A DNA stretch of 64,000 nt from an uncultured Ruminiclostridium sp. (lineage in GTDB: Bacteria > Bacillota > Clostridia > Oscillospirales > Ruminococcaceae). Positions 26,641-35,984 of the stretch are shown in pieces. Numbering within the stretch: position 1 is the first letter of the stretch; each line of letters starts with the position of its first letter. The notes below the pieces were generated by a model that was not told where the DNA came from, ran no database searches, and saw only the letters and a list, made by a program, of their open reading frames with translations. Made by a program: the position numbers and the translations under genes. The DNA is taken from positions 1-64,000 of the forward strand of contig CAKSFR010000013.1 of the NCBI GenBank assembly GCA_934454635.1, given 5' to 3'.

Positions 26641-28401
26641 TCATTTATTGTTCATTTTACGTCTTTTTTCTTCAATTATCGCGAGAAGCTCGTCGTCGGT
26701 CATTTCGGACACGGGTCTTTCGTCTTTATGCTCGCGCAGCTTCACCAGCGCGGAAATATAGTCGCGGAGCCTGTCGCGGCTGTAAGGGAGCATATCTCCC
26801 TGCTTACAGATACCTGTTATTCTGCCCATTTCCTCCGCCGTAAATTCGCCTCCGATTGACGAAATCTCAAGGTTTGCGCCGCTTTTTATGCAATTTGCGG
26901 CAGAAACGAACACTTTTCGGTTAAACGCGGTCGGAAAATCCTCCGCAGTTATTGATTTTTCGACCTCTTTAAGCATATCGGGCGAATGGAAAAGGTACGC
27001 GATTATTCCGCGCTCTGCCTTTTCCTCTGCGGGGAACTTCACCGCATCGGGATTTATCGCGTCGCGCTTCGTTTCGCCGCGTATCAGCTTTTTCTCCGTT
27101 TCGCGCTGCTCAAAAAAGCGGTTTTTCCTCGCTTTTTCCTTTACGAGCGCCTGTATCGCCGAAGCGGACTGACCCGTCGCAGAGGCGGTTTCGGAACAGT
27201 ACACCATGCGCTCGGTATCGCTGTGGAGCTGTGCCAGAAAGGCTATCGCGCGCTTCAGAAATTCGGCTTTTCCCGCAGGAGTGTACATATCCAAGCCGAT
27301 TTTCAGCTTATTGAACTCAAATTCCACCGCGTCCGCCGTGTTGTTGAGAATATGGCGGAAGCTCTCCGCGCCGAAGCGCTTAACGTATTCGTCGGGGTCC
27401 TTCGCGTCGGGAATTTTCAGCACCCTCGCGGAAATTCCCGCTTCTCCGAGCAGGTTTATCGCTTTCATGGTCGCTTTCTGTCCCGCCTCGTCCGAGTCGT
27501 AGGAAATAACGACCTCGCCGGTATAGCGCTTCATCAGGTTCGCCTGCTGCGGCGTTATCGCCGTTCCGAGCGTTGCAACGGCGTTATCGAAGCCCGCCTG
27601 ATTCAGCGCGATAACGTCCATATAGCCCTCGCAGAGGATAAAGCAGCTTTCCTTTGTATTTTTCGCAAAATTGAGCGAAAAAAGATTTTCGCGCTTCTGA
27701 AAAACAAGCGTTTCGTCGCTGTTGAGATACTTTGCGGGGGCGGTCGCTTCAAGGGTGCGTCCGCCGAACGCGATAACGTTGCCGCGGCGGTCGATTATCG
27801 GGAACATCACGCGGTTCCTGAACTTGTCGTAAAGCGAATTGTTTTTTCGGACGATAAGCGCGCCCGCTTCAAGCTCGTCGTCGGAATATCCCTTTCCGCG
27901 CATATAATAGCGCAGATTGTGCCAGCCCTCGGGCGCAAAGCCCAGTCCGTAACGCCGTATAGTGTTCGGCTGAAGCTGCCGCCCGATAAGGTAATCCATT
28001 CCGGGCTTTCCCTCGGGAGAGAGCAGCACGTCGCGGAAATACCGCGCGGCTTCACGGTTCATTTCAAGCATTCGCGTGCGCCGGTTCACTCCGCTGTCGC
28101 TTATCTCGTCCTCCGGCATGGACATTCCCGAGCGCTGAGCGAGAAACCGCACGCTTTCAAGGTAGTCCAGCCGCTCGATAAGCCGTATAAACGTTATAAC
28201 GTCGCCGCCCGCGCCGCAGCCGAAGCAGTAAAAGCTCTGACTTTCGGTGTAAATGTGGCAGGACGGAGTCTTTTCCGAATGAAACGGGCAGGCACAGACG
28301 TAGTCCCGACCTGTACGCTTCACATTAACGTAAGAGGTCATTACCGAAACTATATCGTTATTGCGCCGCAGCTCGTCGAGAAAGCTGTCGGGGATCCTCA
28401 T
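26641..28401 (-). CDS. dnaG: DNA primase
   Basis: 586 residues from the ATG at 28401. A GTG two codons earlier is too close to GGAGG. It synthesises RNA primers at the replication fork. The zinc-binding domain (about 34-65) has CPFHSEKTPSCH and CFGCGAGG. The TOPRIM domain follows with LCEGYMDVIALNQAG and SYDSDEAGQ. The C-terminal region binds helicase. It lies between dgt and rpoD. Confidence 0.96.
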   Translation of the reverse strand: MRIPDSFLDELRRNNDIVSVMTSYVNVKRTGRDYVCACPFHSEKTPSCHIYTESQSFYCFGCGAGGDVITFIRLIERLDYLESVRFLAQRSGMSMPEDEISDSGVNRRTRMLEMNREAARYFRDVLLSPEGKPGMDYLIGRQLQPNTIRRYGLGFAPEGWHNLRYYMRGKGYSDDELEAGALIVRKNNSLYDKFRNRVMFPIIDRRGNVIAFGGRTLEATAPAKYLNSDETLVFQKRENLFSLNFAKNTKESCFILCEGYMDVIALNQAGFDNAVATLGTAITPQQANLMKRYTGEVVISYDSDEAGQKATMKAINLLGEAGISARVLKIPDAKDPDEYVKRFGAESFRHILNNTADAVEFEFNKLKIGLDMYTPAGKAEFLKRAIAFLAQLHSDTERMVYCSETASATGQSASAIQALVKEKARKNRFFEQRETEKKLIRGETKRDAINPDAVKFPAEEKAERGIIAYLFHSPDMLKEVEKSITAEDFPTAFNRKVFVSAANCIKSGANLEISSIGGEFTAEEMGRITGICKQGDMLPYSRDRLRDYISALVKLREHKDERPVSEMTDDELLAIIEEKRRKMNNK

Positions 28402-28420
28402 CTGCACCGCCTCCTTTCAG

Positions 28421-29434
28421 TTAATCGTGTCCCGTTCCGCCTATCCGCTTCCATGATTTCGGTATGCAAAGCTCGGTAAAGCGGTCTATCGCAAAATCGT
28501 CCGTCATGCTTGAAATATAGTCGCACACGGCAATCTCGGGCGATTCTTCCGCAGCGATAACGCGGTACAATTCGGGCATTTTCTCGGGATTTGAGAGGTA
28601 ATAATCATAGAGGTATTCTATGATATAGCACGCTTTATCCTTTTCCTGATTCGTCGCGGGCGCGTAGTAGACGTTCTGGAACATAAACTCGCGAAGCTCG
28701 TCGTGCGCCTGCCGCGTTACCTCGTCATAGCGTATCTCGTCCGTGCTGTTGACGACCACCGACTTAACGAGCGAGGTTATACGCTGGCTTTTCGTCGCGC
28801 CGAGTATTTTCACGGGAAATTCGGGCAGATCCTCCTGCCTTATTACTCCGCCGCGTATAGCGTCCTCGATATCGTGATTGATATACGCGATCTTATCGGC
28901 AAATTTCACCGCAACGCCCTCGAGCGTATCCGCCGTTCGGTTGGTGTGGCAGAGAATGCCGTTTCGTACCTCCTCGGTAAGATTAAGCCCGCGCCCGTCG
29001 CGCTCGAGCCTTTCGACAACGCGCACGCTCTGCTCATAGTGCTTAAAGCCGCCCGAATAAAGCCGCGCAAGCGTGCGCTCTCCGTCGTGCCCGAACGGGG
29101 TATGTCCGAGGTCGTGCCCCAGAGCTATCGCTTCGGTGAGATCCTCGTTGAGCCTAAGCGCCCGCGCTATCGTGCGCGCGATCTGCGAAACCTCCAGAGT
29201 GTGGGTAAGTCGGGTTCGGTAATGGTCCGATTTCGGGATAAGAAACACCTGCGTTTTGTGTTTAAGGCGGCGGAACGAATTGCAGTGGATTATTCTGTCG
29301 CGGTCGCGCTGAAAATCCGTGCGTATGTCGCAGGGCGTTTCGGGGCGCACTCTGCCTTTCGTGTCGCAGCTTTTGCAGGCGTGCTCCGAAAGCGTCTGCT
29401 TTTCGATCTCTATCGTAACCTCTCTCGGAAGCAT
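28421..29434 (-). CDS. dgt: dGTP triphosphohydrolase-like protein
   Basis: 337 residues from the ATG at 29434, seven bases after GGAGG; an upstream ATG at 29479 would add 15 residues with a weaker site. HD-domain ligands are clear: TRLTHTLEVSQIAR, GHDLGHTPFGH, and a later Asp in KFADKIAYINHD. It hydrolyses dNTPs to nucleosides and triphosphate. It is the first gene of the unit leading to dnaG, rpoD, the FtsA-like gene and the GH26-like gene. Confidence 0.92.
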   Translation of the reverse strand: MLPREVTIEIEKQTLSEHACKSCDTKGRVRPETPCDIRTDFQRDRDRIIHCNSFRRLKHKTQVFLIPKSDHYRTRLTHTLEVSQIARTIARALRLNEDLTEAIALGHDLGHTPFGHDGERTLARLYSGGFKHYEQSVRVVERLERDGRGLNLTEEVRNGILCHTNRTADTLEGVAVKFADKIAYINHDIEDAIRGGVIRQEDLPEFPVKILGATKSQRITSLVKSVVVNSTDEIRYDEVTRQAHDELREFMFQNVYYAPATNQEKDKACYIIEYLYDYYLSNPEKMPELYRVIAAEESPEIAVCDYISSMTDDFAIDRFTELCIPKSWKRIGGTGHD

Positions 29435-29506
29435 CTGCATTCCTCCTTTCTTCTGTCCTTTTTCTGTATTTTTTGCCATCGATTTTTCTTCTCTATATCT
29501 TAATAC

Positions 29507-29547
29507 AAAAATCCCCCTCGTTTAACCTTTTTTTCGAGGGGGATTTT
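29507..29547. terminator. Terminator between yigZ and dgt
   Basis: The stem AAAATCCCCCTCG/CGAGGGGGATTTT with U-runs on both strands. It terminates the leftward comM-SARP-yigZ operon. Confidence 0.8.
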
Positions 29548-29562
29548 TTAAATTTCGTCATT

Positions 29563-30183
29563 TTAACCAAAATTATATTCAAGTTCTTCAACTTTTTGTA
29601 CAGAAATATTGCCGCTGCAAATATCGGTAAGCGCCGCCGAAAGTCCGTCCGCCTGCTCCGAGCGTATCACCAGAGTTATTGCGACCTCGTCGGAAAAGTC
29701 CTCGCTTTCGGTGCGCGCGTCAAATTCCGCAAGGGTCTTCCCGATCTTTCCGTAAAGCGGATACGCAAGCGTAAGCCTCAGCCGCGCCGCGGGACACATA
29801 TTCAGTACCTCGGCGCTGTCAACGGCAAGCTTTGCGCCCTGCGTATACGCGCGGACAAGTCCGCCCGCACCGAGCAAAATCCCGCCGAAATAGCGCGTTA
29901 CAACGCACGTTATATCGGTCAGCCCCTCTTTTTTTAGCACCTCGTATATCGGCGCGCCCGCCGTCCCCGAAGGCTCGCCGTCGTCGCTGTGCCGCGAAAT
30001 GTTGTTGTCGCGGAGAATATAGGCATAGCAGTTGTGGGTCGCCTTTCTGTGCATGGCGCGTATCTCGTTTATAAACGCTGTCGCCTCCTGCTCCGTTTCC
30101 GTGTGCCGAAGATAGCCGATAAACTCGCTTTTTTTCTCGATAAAGCGCGCCTCGGCGCTTCCGCTTATTGTCTTATAGCTCAT
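29563..30183 (-). CDS. yigZ: YigZ/IMPACT family protein
   Basis: 206 residues. The N-terminal UPF0029/IMPACT domain has SEFIGYL, THNCYAYIL, SDDGEPSGTAG and TRYFGGILLGAGGLVRAY. A C-terminal ferredoxin-like DUF1949 domain (about 135-200) follows. The family is linked to translation regulation and peptidase-like folds; its activity is not settled. The gene overlaps the upstream SARP gene by four bases. Confidence 0.88.
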   Translation of the reverse strand: MSYKTISGSAEARFIEKKSEFIGYLRHTETEQEATAFINEIRAMHRKATHNCYAYILRDNNISRHSDDGEPSGTAGAPIYEVLKKEGLTDITCVVTRYFGGILLGAGGLVRAYTQGAKLAVDSAEVLNMCPAARLRLTLAYPLYGKIGKTLAEFDARTESEDFSDEVAITLVIRSEQADGLSAALTDICSGNISVQKVEELEYNFG

Positions 30184-31397
30184 TCGGCAACTCCCGCAGG
30201 TTTTTCCGCCGCGTCCTTTCCTACCTTGTCGAATTTATACAGCAAAGTGCAGTTTATTTTCGGATTGTCACGCTTAAACCGCTTCAGAATACGGTTAAGC
30301 ACCATTTCCGCCTGCTCGCGGGTAGTGTTCGTCAGAAGCATTACGAACTGCGACGCGCTGTAACGCGAATAAACGTCGCGCGCGCGCAGAGAGCTTTTTA
30401 TGCACTCCGAAAGCTTTCCCATTGTGCGGTTCAGCAGCTTAGGCTCAAGCTCCTCCTGCGTTTTTGAAACCGCGGTCATAAGACAAAGGTGAGTCGGACG
30501 CCCCGAACGCGCCGCGTCGCGGACTTCAAGCTGATAAACGTGCTTAAAAAACGAGAAATCGCAGTAGAACGCGCCCGTTTCCTGCCGAACGTCGTCGAGC
30601 TGACCCTTTAAAATGCCGAAATCGGCGCTGTAGCTGCGGTCGTCCTTTACGGTCTGTTCATAAAGCGCGATAAAATCGGGGGAGGGGTTTATGCCGTGCT
30701 TGTTGTAGAACAAGTCCATTACATAGGCATAGTGCGCCTTTGCGGAGTTTTTGTCGCCCGTTTCAAAGAGCGCCTTTACATAATAATAGTGTATAATGTC
30801 GTCAAGCTCCTCGATAGTAAGCGCCTTACGGCAGATGCTGAGCAGGTCGGCGAAATACTTGTGCTTGTACATTGTTTCAACGGTTTCGTGGACGATCCGC
30901 AGATAGATCGAGTGATAATACGCGTTTATCGGCTTTACCCAGTCGTCGTCCTTCGACTTGTGGAGGAAATCGCCTTTATACAGCTCGAGCGCGGCGAGGT
31001 AAAGCGAGGTTTTTTCCTTTTCGGACTGTGCGAGGAGGCTTTTTTTGTACAGCGCTTCAAACCTGTCGAAATCAATGTCGCAGTCAAGACGGTTGTTGAA
31101 CGCGTACGTCCCCATCGTGTTTACGACAATTTCATCGCCCGGCGGAAGCTGAAGCTCGGCAAGGCAGCTGCGCAGGCGGTGAAGCGAGGTTTTAAGCGCT
31201 CCGACGGGATTTTCGCTGCTTTTTTCGCCCCAAAGAAGATTTATAAGCTCCGATTGGGAAATGTCGCGGTTGTGGTTTGCGATAAGGAACTGTAGCAAAG
31301 TCCACATTTTCTTTGACCTTTTGGACTGTTCGGTTATCCTGTTTTCTCCGTATGTAACCGAAAATTCTCCCAACATCGTTATTTTCAGCTTTTCCAT
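30180..31397 (-). CDS. SARP/BTAD-type regulator with degenerate GGDEF-like domain
   Basis: 405 residues. The N-terminus is an OmpR-like winged helix (about 5-100; LKITMLGEFSVTYGENRIT, LINLLWGEK). A bacterial transcriptional activation domain of helical repeats (about 105-255) follows. The C-terminal third (about 275-395) resembles a GGDEF fold, but the signature is RYSASQFVMLL, so it cannot be a cyclase. It may sense a nucleotide or dimerise. It is the third gene of DUF5662-comM-SARP-yigZ. The regulated genes are unknown. Confidence 0.75.
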   Translation of the reverse strand: MEKLKITMLGEFSVTYGENRITEQSKRSKKMWTLLQFLIANHNRDISQSELINLLWGEKSSENPVGALKTSLHRLRSCLAELQLPPGDEIVVNTMGTYAFNNRLDCDIDFDRFEALYKKSLLAQSEKEKTSLYLAALELYKGDFLHKSKDDDWVKPINAYYHSIYLRIVHETVETMYKHKYFADLLSICRKALTIEELDDIIHYYYVKALFETGDKNSAKAHYAYVMDLFYNKHGINPSPDFIALYEQTVKDDRSYSADFGILKGQLDDVRQETGAFYCDFSFFKHVYQLEVRDAARSGRPTHLCLMTAVSKTQEELEPKLLNRTMGKLSECIKSSLRARDVYSRYSASQFVMLLTNTTREQAEMVLNRILKRFKRDNPKINCTLLYKFDKVGKDAAEKPAGVAE

Positions 31398-31419
31398 TGT
31401 CTTCTTCCTTTCCGAAAAA

Positions 31420-32943
31420 TCAGCCCCAGTATTTGCGGTCGAGCGTGCGGTAGCCTATCGCGCGGGCGATATGGCGCTTTGTTATTTTTTCGCTTTCATC
31501 GAGGTCTGCGCACGTCCGCGCAACTTTAAGTATTCTGTCGTATGCGCGCGCAGAAAGCGACGATTTTTCAAACGCATTTTTGAGATATTCCTCCGCGCCC
31601 GCGTCCATAACGCATATTTCGTGCAGCAGGTCGGGCGTTATCTGAGAATTTGTGCGGATATTCGTGCCGCGGAAACGCTTTTCCTGAATATCGCGCGCCC
31701 GCTGAACGCGCTCGGCGATCTTTTTTGAGCTTTCCGACCTTTCGCCGCCCGAAAGCTCCTCATATTTAACCGCCGCGACCTCGACCTGTATATCTATTCG
31801 GTCGAGAACGGGCTGACTTATTTTTCCGAGGTAGTTTATTACCTGCCGCGAGGAGCAGGTGCATTTCTTTCCCGCCGCGCCGTAATTTCCGCACGGACAG
31901 GGGTTCATAGCCGCCGCGAGCATGATATTGCACGGGTAGGAAACCGAGCCTGCGGCGCGCGAAATCGTTATCTCGCCGTTTTCAAGCGGCTGACGCAGAG
32001 TTTCGAGAACCTTTCGGTCAAATTCGGGAAATTCGTCGAGAAATAAAACGCCGTTATGCGCGAGGGATATTTCGCCGGGCTTCGGCACGCTCCCGCCGCC
32101 GATAAGTCCGACGGACGAGGCGGTATGACTAACGTCGCGGAACGGCCGCTCGGCAACAAGCGGGTGATCTTTGTCGAGAATGCCCGCGACGGAATGTATC
32201 TGCGTTGTTTCAATGCTTTCTTCAAAGGTCATTTTCGGGAGTATCCCGGGAATACGCTTGGCTATCATGCTTTTTCCCGCTCCCGGCGGACCTATCAGCA
32301 GTATGTTGTGAAATCCCGCCGCGGCAGCTTCAACAGCGGCTTTTACCGCGTCCTGTCCGCGCACGTCCGCAAAATCGGGAACGCGGGAGAGCCTGTCGGC
32401 GTCAAATTCGGGAGGACGCGCGGGGGAAATCGGGCAAAGCCCGTTCAGATGCGCGAGAAGCTGTCCGATATTTTTCACTCCGTAAACCGTCAGTCCCTTT
32501 ACAACAGCCGCCTCGGCGGCGTTTTCGTACGGGACGAAAAGCTTCTTTATCCCGCATTCCGCCGCTTTTATCGCCATTGCGAGCACTCCGCGCACGGAGC
32601 ATATCTCGCCGCTGAGCGAAACCTCGCCGATAAAAGCGCCGTCCTCGGGAATCTCACGCGCAGTACCCGAAACCGCAAGCATTGCCGTAAGTATCGGGAG
32701 GTCGTAGAACGAGCCTGATTTTCTGACGTTTGCGGGAGCAAGATTGATAACCATGGGAGTGCGCGAAAGGCGCAGACCGCAGTTTTCCGCCGCCGCTTTT
32801 ATGCGGAGCTTGCTCTCCTGAACCGAAAGATCCGCAAGACCGACTATTTCCACGCCGGGAGAACCCTGCGCGGTGCTTATTTCGGCGATAACGGGGAAAG
32901 CGTTCATTCCGAAAAGCCCTATGCTGTTGATTTTCGCAAACAT
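31420..32943 (-). CDS. comM: YifB/ComM family AAA ATPase
   Basis: 507 residues. An N-terminal Lon-S5-like ChlI domain (about 1-165) precedes an Mg-chelatase-type AAA domain: Walker A GPPGAGKS, Walker B LFLDEFPEF, and a C-terminal lid. A zinc-type Cys cluster NPCPCGNYG ... KCTCS is present. In Gram-negatives ComM is a helicase for branch migration during transformation; the Clostridia role is likely similar. It lies ten bases after the DUF5662 gene. Confidence 0.92.
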   Translation of the reverse strand: MFAKINSIGLFGMNAFPVIAEISTAQGSPGVEIVGLADLSVQESKLRIKAAAENCGLRLSRTPMVINLAPANVRKSGSFYDLPILTAMLAVSGTAREIPEDGAFIGEVSLSGEICSVRGVLAMAIKAAECGIKKLFVPYENAAEAAVVKGLTVYGVKNIGQLLAHLNGLCPISPARPPEFDADRLSRVPDFADVRGQDAVKAAVEAAAAGFHNILLIGPPGAGKSMIAKRIPGILPKMTFEESIETTQIHSVAGILDKDHPLVAERPFRDVSHTASSVGLIGGGSVPKPGEISLAHNGVLFLDEFPEFDRKVLETLRQPLENGEITISRAAGSVSYPCNIMLAAAMNPCPCGNYGAAGKKCTCSSRQVINYLGKISQPVLDRIDIQVEVAAVKYEELSGGERSESSKKIAERVQRARDIQEKRFRGTNIRTNSQITPDLLHEICVMDAGAEEYLKNAFEKSSLSARAYDRILKVARTCADLDESEKITKRHIARAIGYRTLDRKYWG

Positions 32944-32953
32944 TGCGCCCTCC

Positions 32954-33493
32954 TCATCTGTTTTTCAAGACACGCGCGCGGATATAACGGAAAGCCGTTT
33001 CCTCGCCGTAGTCGCGCAGGATTATCAGAAGCCGCCTCAGCAGGCGGTCGGTATTCGGGTGTATCATGTAGTGCTTATGCGACCTTTTATAATAGTTGTA
33101 CGGGTCGGCGTCGGTGTATGCGTCGCCGTGATAAACACGGCAGGCGGCTATTCTGTCGCAGAACATTTCGACAACGTACTCTACGGGCATTTCCACTCCC
33201 GCCATGCACTTATCGCCCGTCTGGCTGTAGTCCGTCCAGTATTCCATGTGGTGCTTGTTTCTGCCCTTATGGTGGAGCCACGCGCGGCTGTAGCCGTATT
33301 TCTGCCGCTCGGCGGTGTTCGGACTTTTGTTGCCCTGATAGAATTTTACACCTGTTATAAACTCGGCGGGGGAATATTTCGAGAGGTCGTGGAGAAGCCC
33401 CTGACGATACAGCCCCGCTTTAAAGCAATATTTCGCGACAAGCAGCTTATGACGGTTTATCGTGTTCAGATGTCCTATTGCGTTTTTTATCAT
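32954..33493 (-). CDS. DUF5662 family protein
   Basis: 179 residues from the ATG at 33493, preceded by AAAGGCGG; a longer frame would run into the promoter. The motif GLLHDLSKYSPAEF suggests a metal-binding HD-like fold; later WLHHKGRNKHHMEYW supplies more His. The family is annotated from catalytic YfbR-like resemblance only. It is first in the comM operon. Confidence 0.75.
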   Translation of the reverse strand: MIKNAIGHLNTINRHKLLVAKYCFKAGLYRQGLLHDLSKYSPAEFITGVKFYQGNKSPNTAERQKYGYSRAWLHHKGRNKHHMEYWTDYSQTGDKCMAGVEMPVEYVVEMFCDRIAACRVYHGDAYTDADPYNYYKRSHKHYMIHPNTDRLLRRLLIILRDYGEETAFRYIRARVLKNR

Positions 33494-33535
33494 AACGCGC
33501 CGCCTTTCTGCATTTCCGCATAATCGTTCCAGTAT

Positions 33536-33564
33536 ATTATACCGCAGGTGTAACAAATAATCAA
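33536..33564 (-). promoter_or_regulatory. Promoter of the DUF5662-comM operon
   Basis: On the minus strand TTGATT (33559-33564), 17 bases and TATAAT (33536-33541). Confidence 0.75.
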
Positions 33565-33891
33565 GGTTTTTTGTAGAAAATTTTCCCAAAACAGGCTATT
33601 TTGACGAAATTTTGTGCAAAATAGCAACGGCGAAATTTCAATCCGTGTTAAAAAGGGCAGAAAAATTGCCATTTTATTAAAAAAATCCCCCGACGGCATA
33701 AACCGACGGGGATTTGTGAGCTTTCCGATAATTTATTCTATGGAAGTGCTGATTAAATCGGGTATGCAGATTGTGCAGACAGATTTTTCGTCAGATTGTA
33801 TGAAAACGACGCAGGAATACTTGATGTATTTCAAGGAGTTTTCGTGCAATATGGCGGAAAATATGCAAACAAGATGCGTGCCGCGATTTAT
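33565..33891. other. Intergenic region with terminator
   Basis: The region contains a hairpin at 33682-33716 (AAATCCCC/GGGGATTT with an inner CGG/CCG stem) that likely terminates the DUF4097 gene. Between it and 33891 lies about 175 bases of mixed composition without a supported gene. A plus-strand frame crosses it but runs antisense into the DUF4097 gene. It includes an imperfect GAATAC/GTATTT-like inverted motif near 33820-33840. Confidence 0.45.
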
Positions 33892-34911
33892 TCAGCGCTT
33901 TCCTATATTTATATTGACCGAGCCGCTGGTGAGGTCGGCTGTGATCTTGTGGCGGTTTTCGCCGCCGACAGTCGCGGAATCCTCCTTTGAAAGCGAAAGG
34001 CTCGTGCCGTCCGAGGACTTTATCGACATCCCGCCCGAAAGCGCGTCAACTTTCGCGTCTACGCCCGCGCCCGCGGGGAGATTTACCTTGCAGGTGCCGC
34101 TTGTTATGTCAATATCGAGGTCGCCGTCCCATTCCGCGTAAGTTACTTCAATCACTCCCGACGTAAGGTCTATATCGCCCTCGCCCGAAAGTCCGTCCGC
34201 GACAACCTTTCCGCTTGTAGAACCGATATGGAAGCTGTCGGCGGCGAAGCCGCTTATGCTGTGCGAACCCGAGGTAGTGTCGAACGAAAGCGAGGAAGCC
34301 TTTTTGTCGGTGCAGTTGGTTATCGTCGTTTTGCCGGACGTAGTGAAAGCCTTGATATTGTCCGCAAAGATATTATATTCGCTTGTGCCGCTCGCCGAGC
34401 TTGAATTAAAGTCCTCAAAAATAAGGTCGTCAACCCTGACATTGCCCGAAGCGGTATTTATCGTCATTTTTTCGTATTCCGCCTTGGGAAGTGTGATTTC
34501 AAGACGGTTTTCGCCGTTCTGCCAGAAGAAAAGGAAGAAAAATCCGAAGCACGTTTCGTCTACGACAAGCTCGTCGTTTTCAATTTCCGCAGAAAAAATC
34601 GTTCCGAAGCGGTTCGTCACGAAGTTTACGCGGATCTCGTCGGCGCTTTCGTCGCAGCAGATCCTCGTTTCCGCGCTTGTGGTGTTTATTCTGAGCTTGC
34701 TGACCTTTTCGGATTCAGCCTTGGTGAATGAAGAAGAATAAATATCTCCTTTTTTCATTTCCTCGCCCCCATTTATCTTGATAAGCGGCGTTCCTGCGAT
34801 AGATACGCCGAAGCCGTCTTTTACATTTATTCCTGTCGCGGCGATCGAAATTCCGAACGCAACGACCGACGCCGCAAAAATTATTCCTACGATAATAAGA
34901 AATTTCTTCAT
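33892..34911 (-). CDS. DUF4097 family beta-strand repeat protein
   Basis: 339 residues. It has an N-terminal membrane anchor (about 4-27) and a long region of repeating short beta strands with TSG motifs (NTASGNV, SSASGTS, TTSGKT, DTTSGS, STSGKV, DLTSGV, DITSGT). This is characteristic of DUF4097 adhesin-like beta-helix proteins exposed outside the cell. It is last in the PadR-DUF1700-DUF4097 operon, a frequent Firmicutes arrangement tied to envelope stress. Confidence 0.85.
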   Translation of the reverse strand: MKKFLIIVGIIFAASVVAFGISIAATGINVKDGFGVSIAGTPLIKINGGEEMKKGDIYSSSFTKAESEKVSKLRINTTSAETRICCDESADEIRVNFVTNRFGTIFSAEIENDELVVDETCFGFFFLFFWQNGENRLEITLPKAEYEKMTINTASGNVRVDDLIFEDFNSSSASGTSEYNIFADNIKAFTTSGKTTITNCTDKKASSLSFDTTSGSHSISGFAADSFHIGSTSGKVVADGLSGEGDIDLTSGVIEVTYAEWDGDLDIDITSGTCKVNLPAGAGVDAKVDALSGGMSIKSSDGTSLSLSKEDSATVGGENRHKITADLTSGSVNINIGKR

Positions 34912-34929
34912 TTTAGGTTCCTTTCCCGT

Positions 34930-35634
34930 TTAGGCTTTAGCCTTTTTTCCGATATGCGTGAGGACATTTCTGCCCACAAGCACACGGCTGTGCCAGTTGA
35001 TTATATTTATACAGATATTTATAAAGCCGCGTCCCGCCGCAACGCACGGTCCGACAAGCAGCAGCGAGCCCGAAGCCAGAACAACGCCGAGAAGCGCTGT
35101 TGAAACGGGGCTGAAGCAGGTATAGAGCCAGTCGGGGGTTCCGAAAGCGCCCGCCGCAACGCCGCCGATAAACACGCCGAGTCCCGCGCCGACAAGTCCC
35201 ACGACCGTCGAAAAAAGTCCGCTTATTACGCTCGCGAGCGCCGGTATCGCCCAACTGAACACAAAAATATCTACGCAGACAACCCCGATAACCGCGCCCG
35301 CCTGAATACGAAAGCCGTTCTGCTGAACGGGCGGCGGTGCGTACGCCGTATTCTGTGCGGAAGCCGCGCCCGGTTCTGCGCCGAAGCCGCTTGCGTCCGC
35401 CGCGTTTTGCGCCGTAGGCTGTTCCTCAAAAAAGTCCTCAGAAGCATACTGCTTCGCGATCTCCTCGGGGTCGCCGAGCTTTTCGCAGACCTGCGCTTCG
35501 CTCTCTCCCGCAGCAGCGCCGTCCGCGAAATGCTGCTCAAAATCCGTAAGTATCTCACGCTGGTCGGTAACTCCGCAGCGCGTCATCGCGTTTATAAGCG
35601 CCTGTATATACTGTTCTTTATTTGTATAGTTCAT
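34930..35634 (-). CDS. DUF1700 family membrane protein
   Basis: 234 residues from the ATG at 35634, preceded by AAGGGGG. An N-terminal helical DUF1700-type domain (EQYIQALINAMTRCGV, EILTDFEQHFADG, KLGDPEEIAKQYA) is followed by an Ala/Pro-rich linker and about four membrane helices. It starts three bases from the PadR stop. Proteins of this type partner PadR regulators and DUF4097 proteins. Confidence 0.85.
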   Translation of the reverse strand: MNYTNKEQYIQALINAMTRCGVTDQREILTDFEQHFADGAAAGESEAQVCEKLGDPEEIAKQYASEDFFEEQPTAQNAADASGFGAEPGAASAQNTAYAPPPVQQNGFRIQAGAVIGVVCVDIFVFSWAIPALASVISGLFSTVVGLVGAGLGVFIGGVAAGAFGTPDWLYTCFSPVSTALLGVVLASGSLLLVGPCVAAGRGFINICINIINWHSRVLVGRNVLTHIGKKAKA

Positions 35635-35636
35635 CT

Positions 35637-35951
35637 TTATTCGTCCCCCTTCAATAATTTGTTTATTGCCGCCGAGAAGCTGAACCACTCGGCTTCCTGT
35701 TCCTCTTTCTGCGCTCTGCCCATATCTGTTATGCTGTAATACTTGCGCGGCGGGCCCTCCTGCGATTCGACAATGTACGAATCTATGCTGCGGTTGTCTT
35801 TAAGCCGCTTCAGCAGCGGGTAAATCGTCCCCTCGGTGACCTGCATACAATCCGATATGCGGTTTACAAGCTCATAGCCGTAGCAATCGCCCCGCGACAG
35901 CAGTGACAAAACGCAAAGCTCAAGAGTTCCTCTTTTTAGCTGTGACTTCAT
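35637..35951 (-). CDS. PadR family transcriptional regulator
   Basis: 104 residues from the ATG at 35951, with AAAGGAG upstream. A longer frame would translate through its own promoter. It has a winged helix with LKRGTLELCVLSLLSRGDCYGYEL, VTEGTIYPLLKRLKD and PPRKYYSITDMG, as in the PadR-s1 subfamily. The operator cluster around its promoter points to autorepression of the three-gene operon. Confidence 0.92.
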   Translation of the reverse strand: MKSQLKRGTLELCVLSLLSRGDCYGYELVNRISDCMQVTEGTIYPLLKRLKDNRSIDSYIVESQEGPPRKYYSITDMGRAQKEEQEAEWFSFSAAINKLLKGDE

Positions 35952-35984
35952 CGAACGCTCCTTTCTTTCGTGTATCCTGCCGTT

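Noticed and set aside
33614..34141. Plus-strand gene overlapping DUF4097
   Set aside because: Most of it is antisense to the clear beta-repeat gene; no ribosome site or domain.
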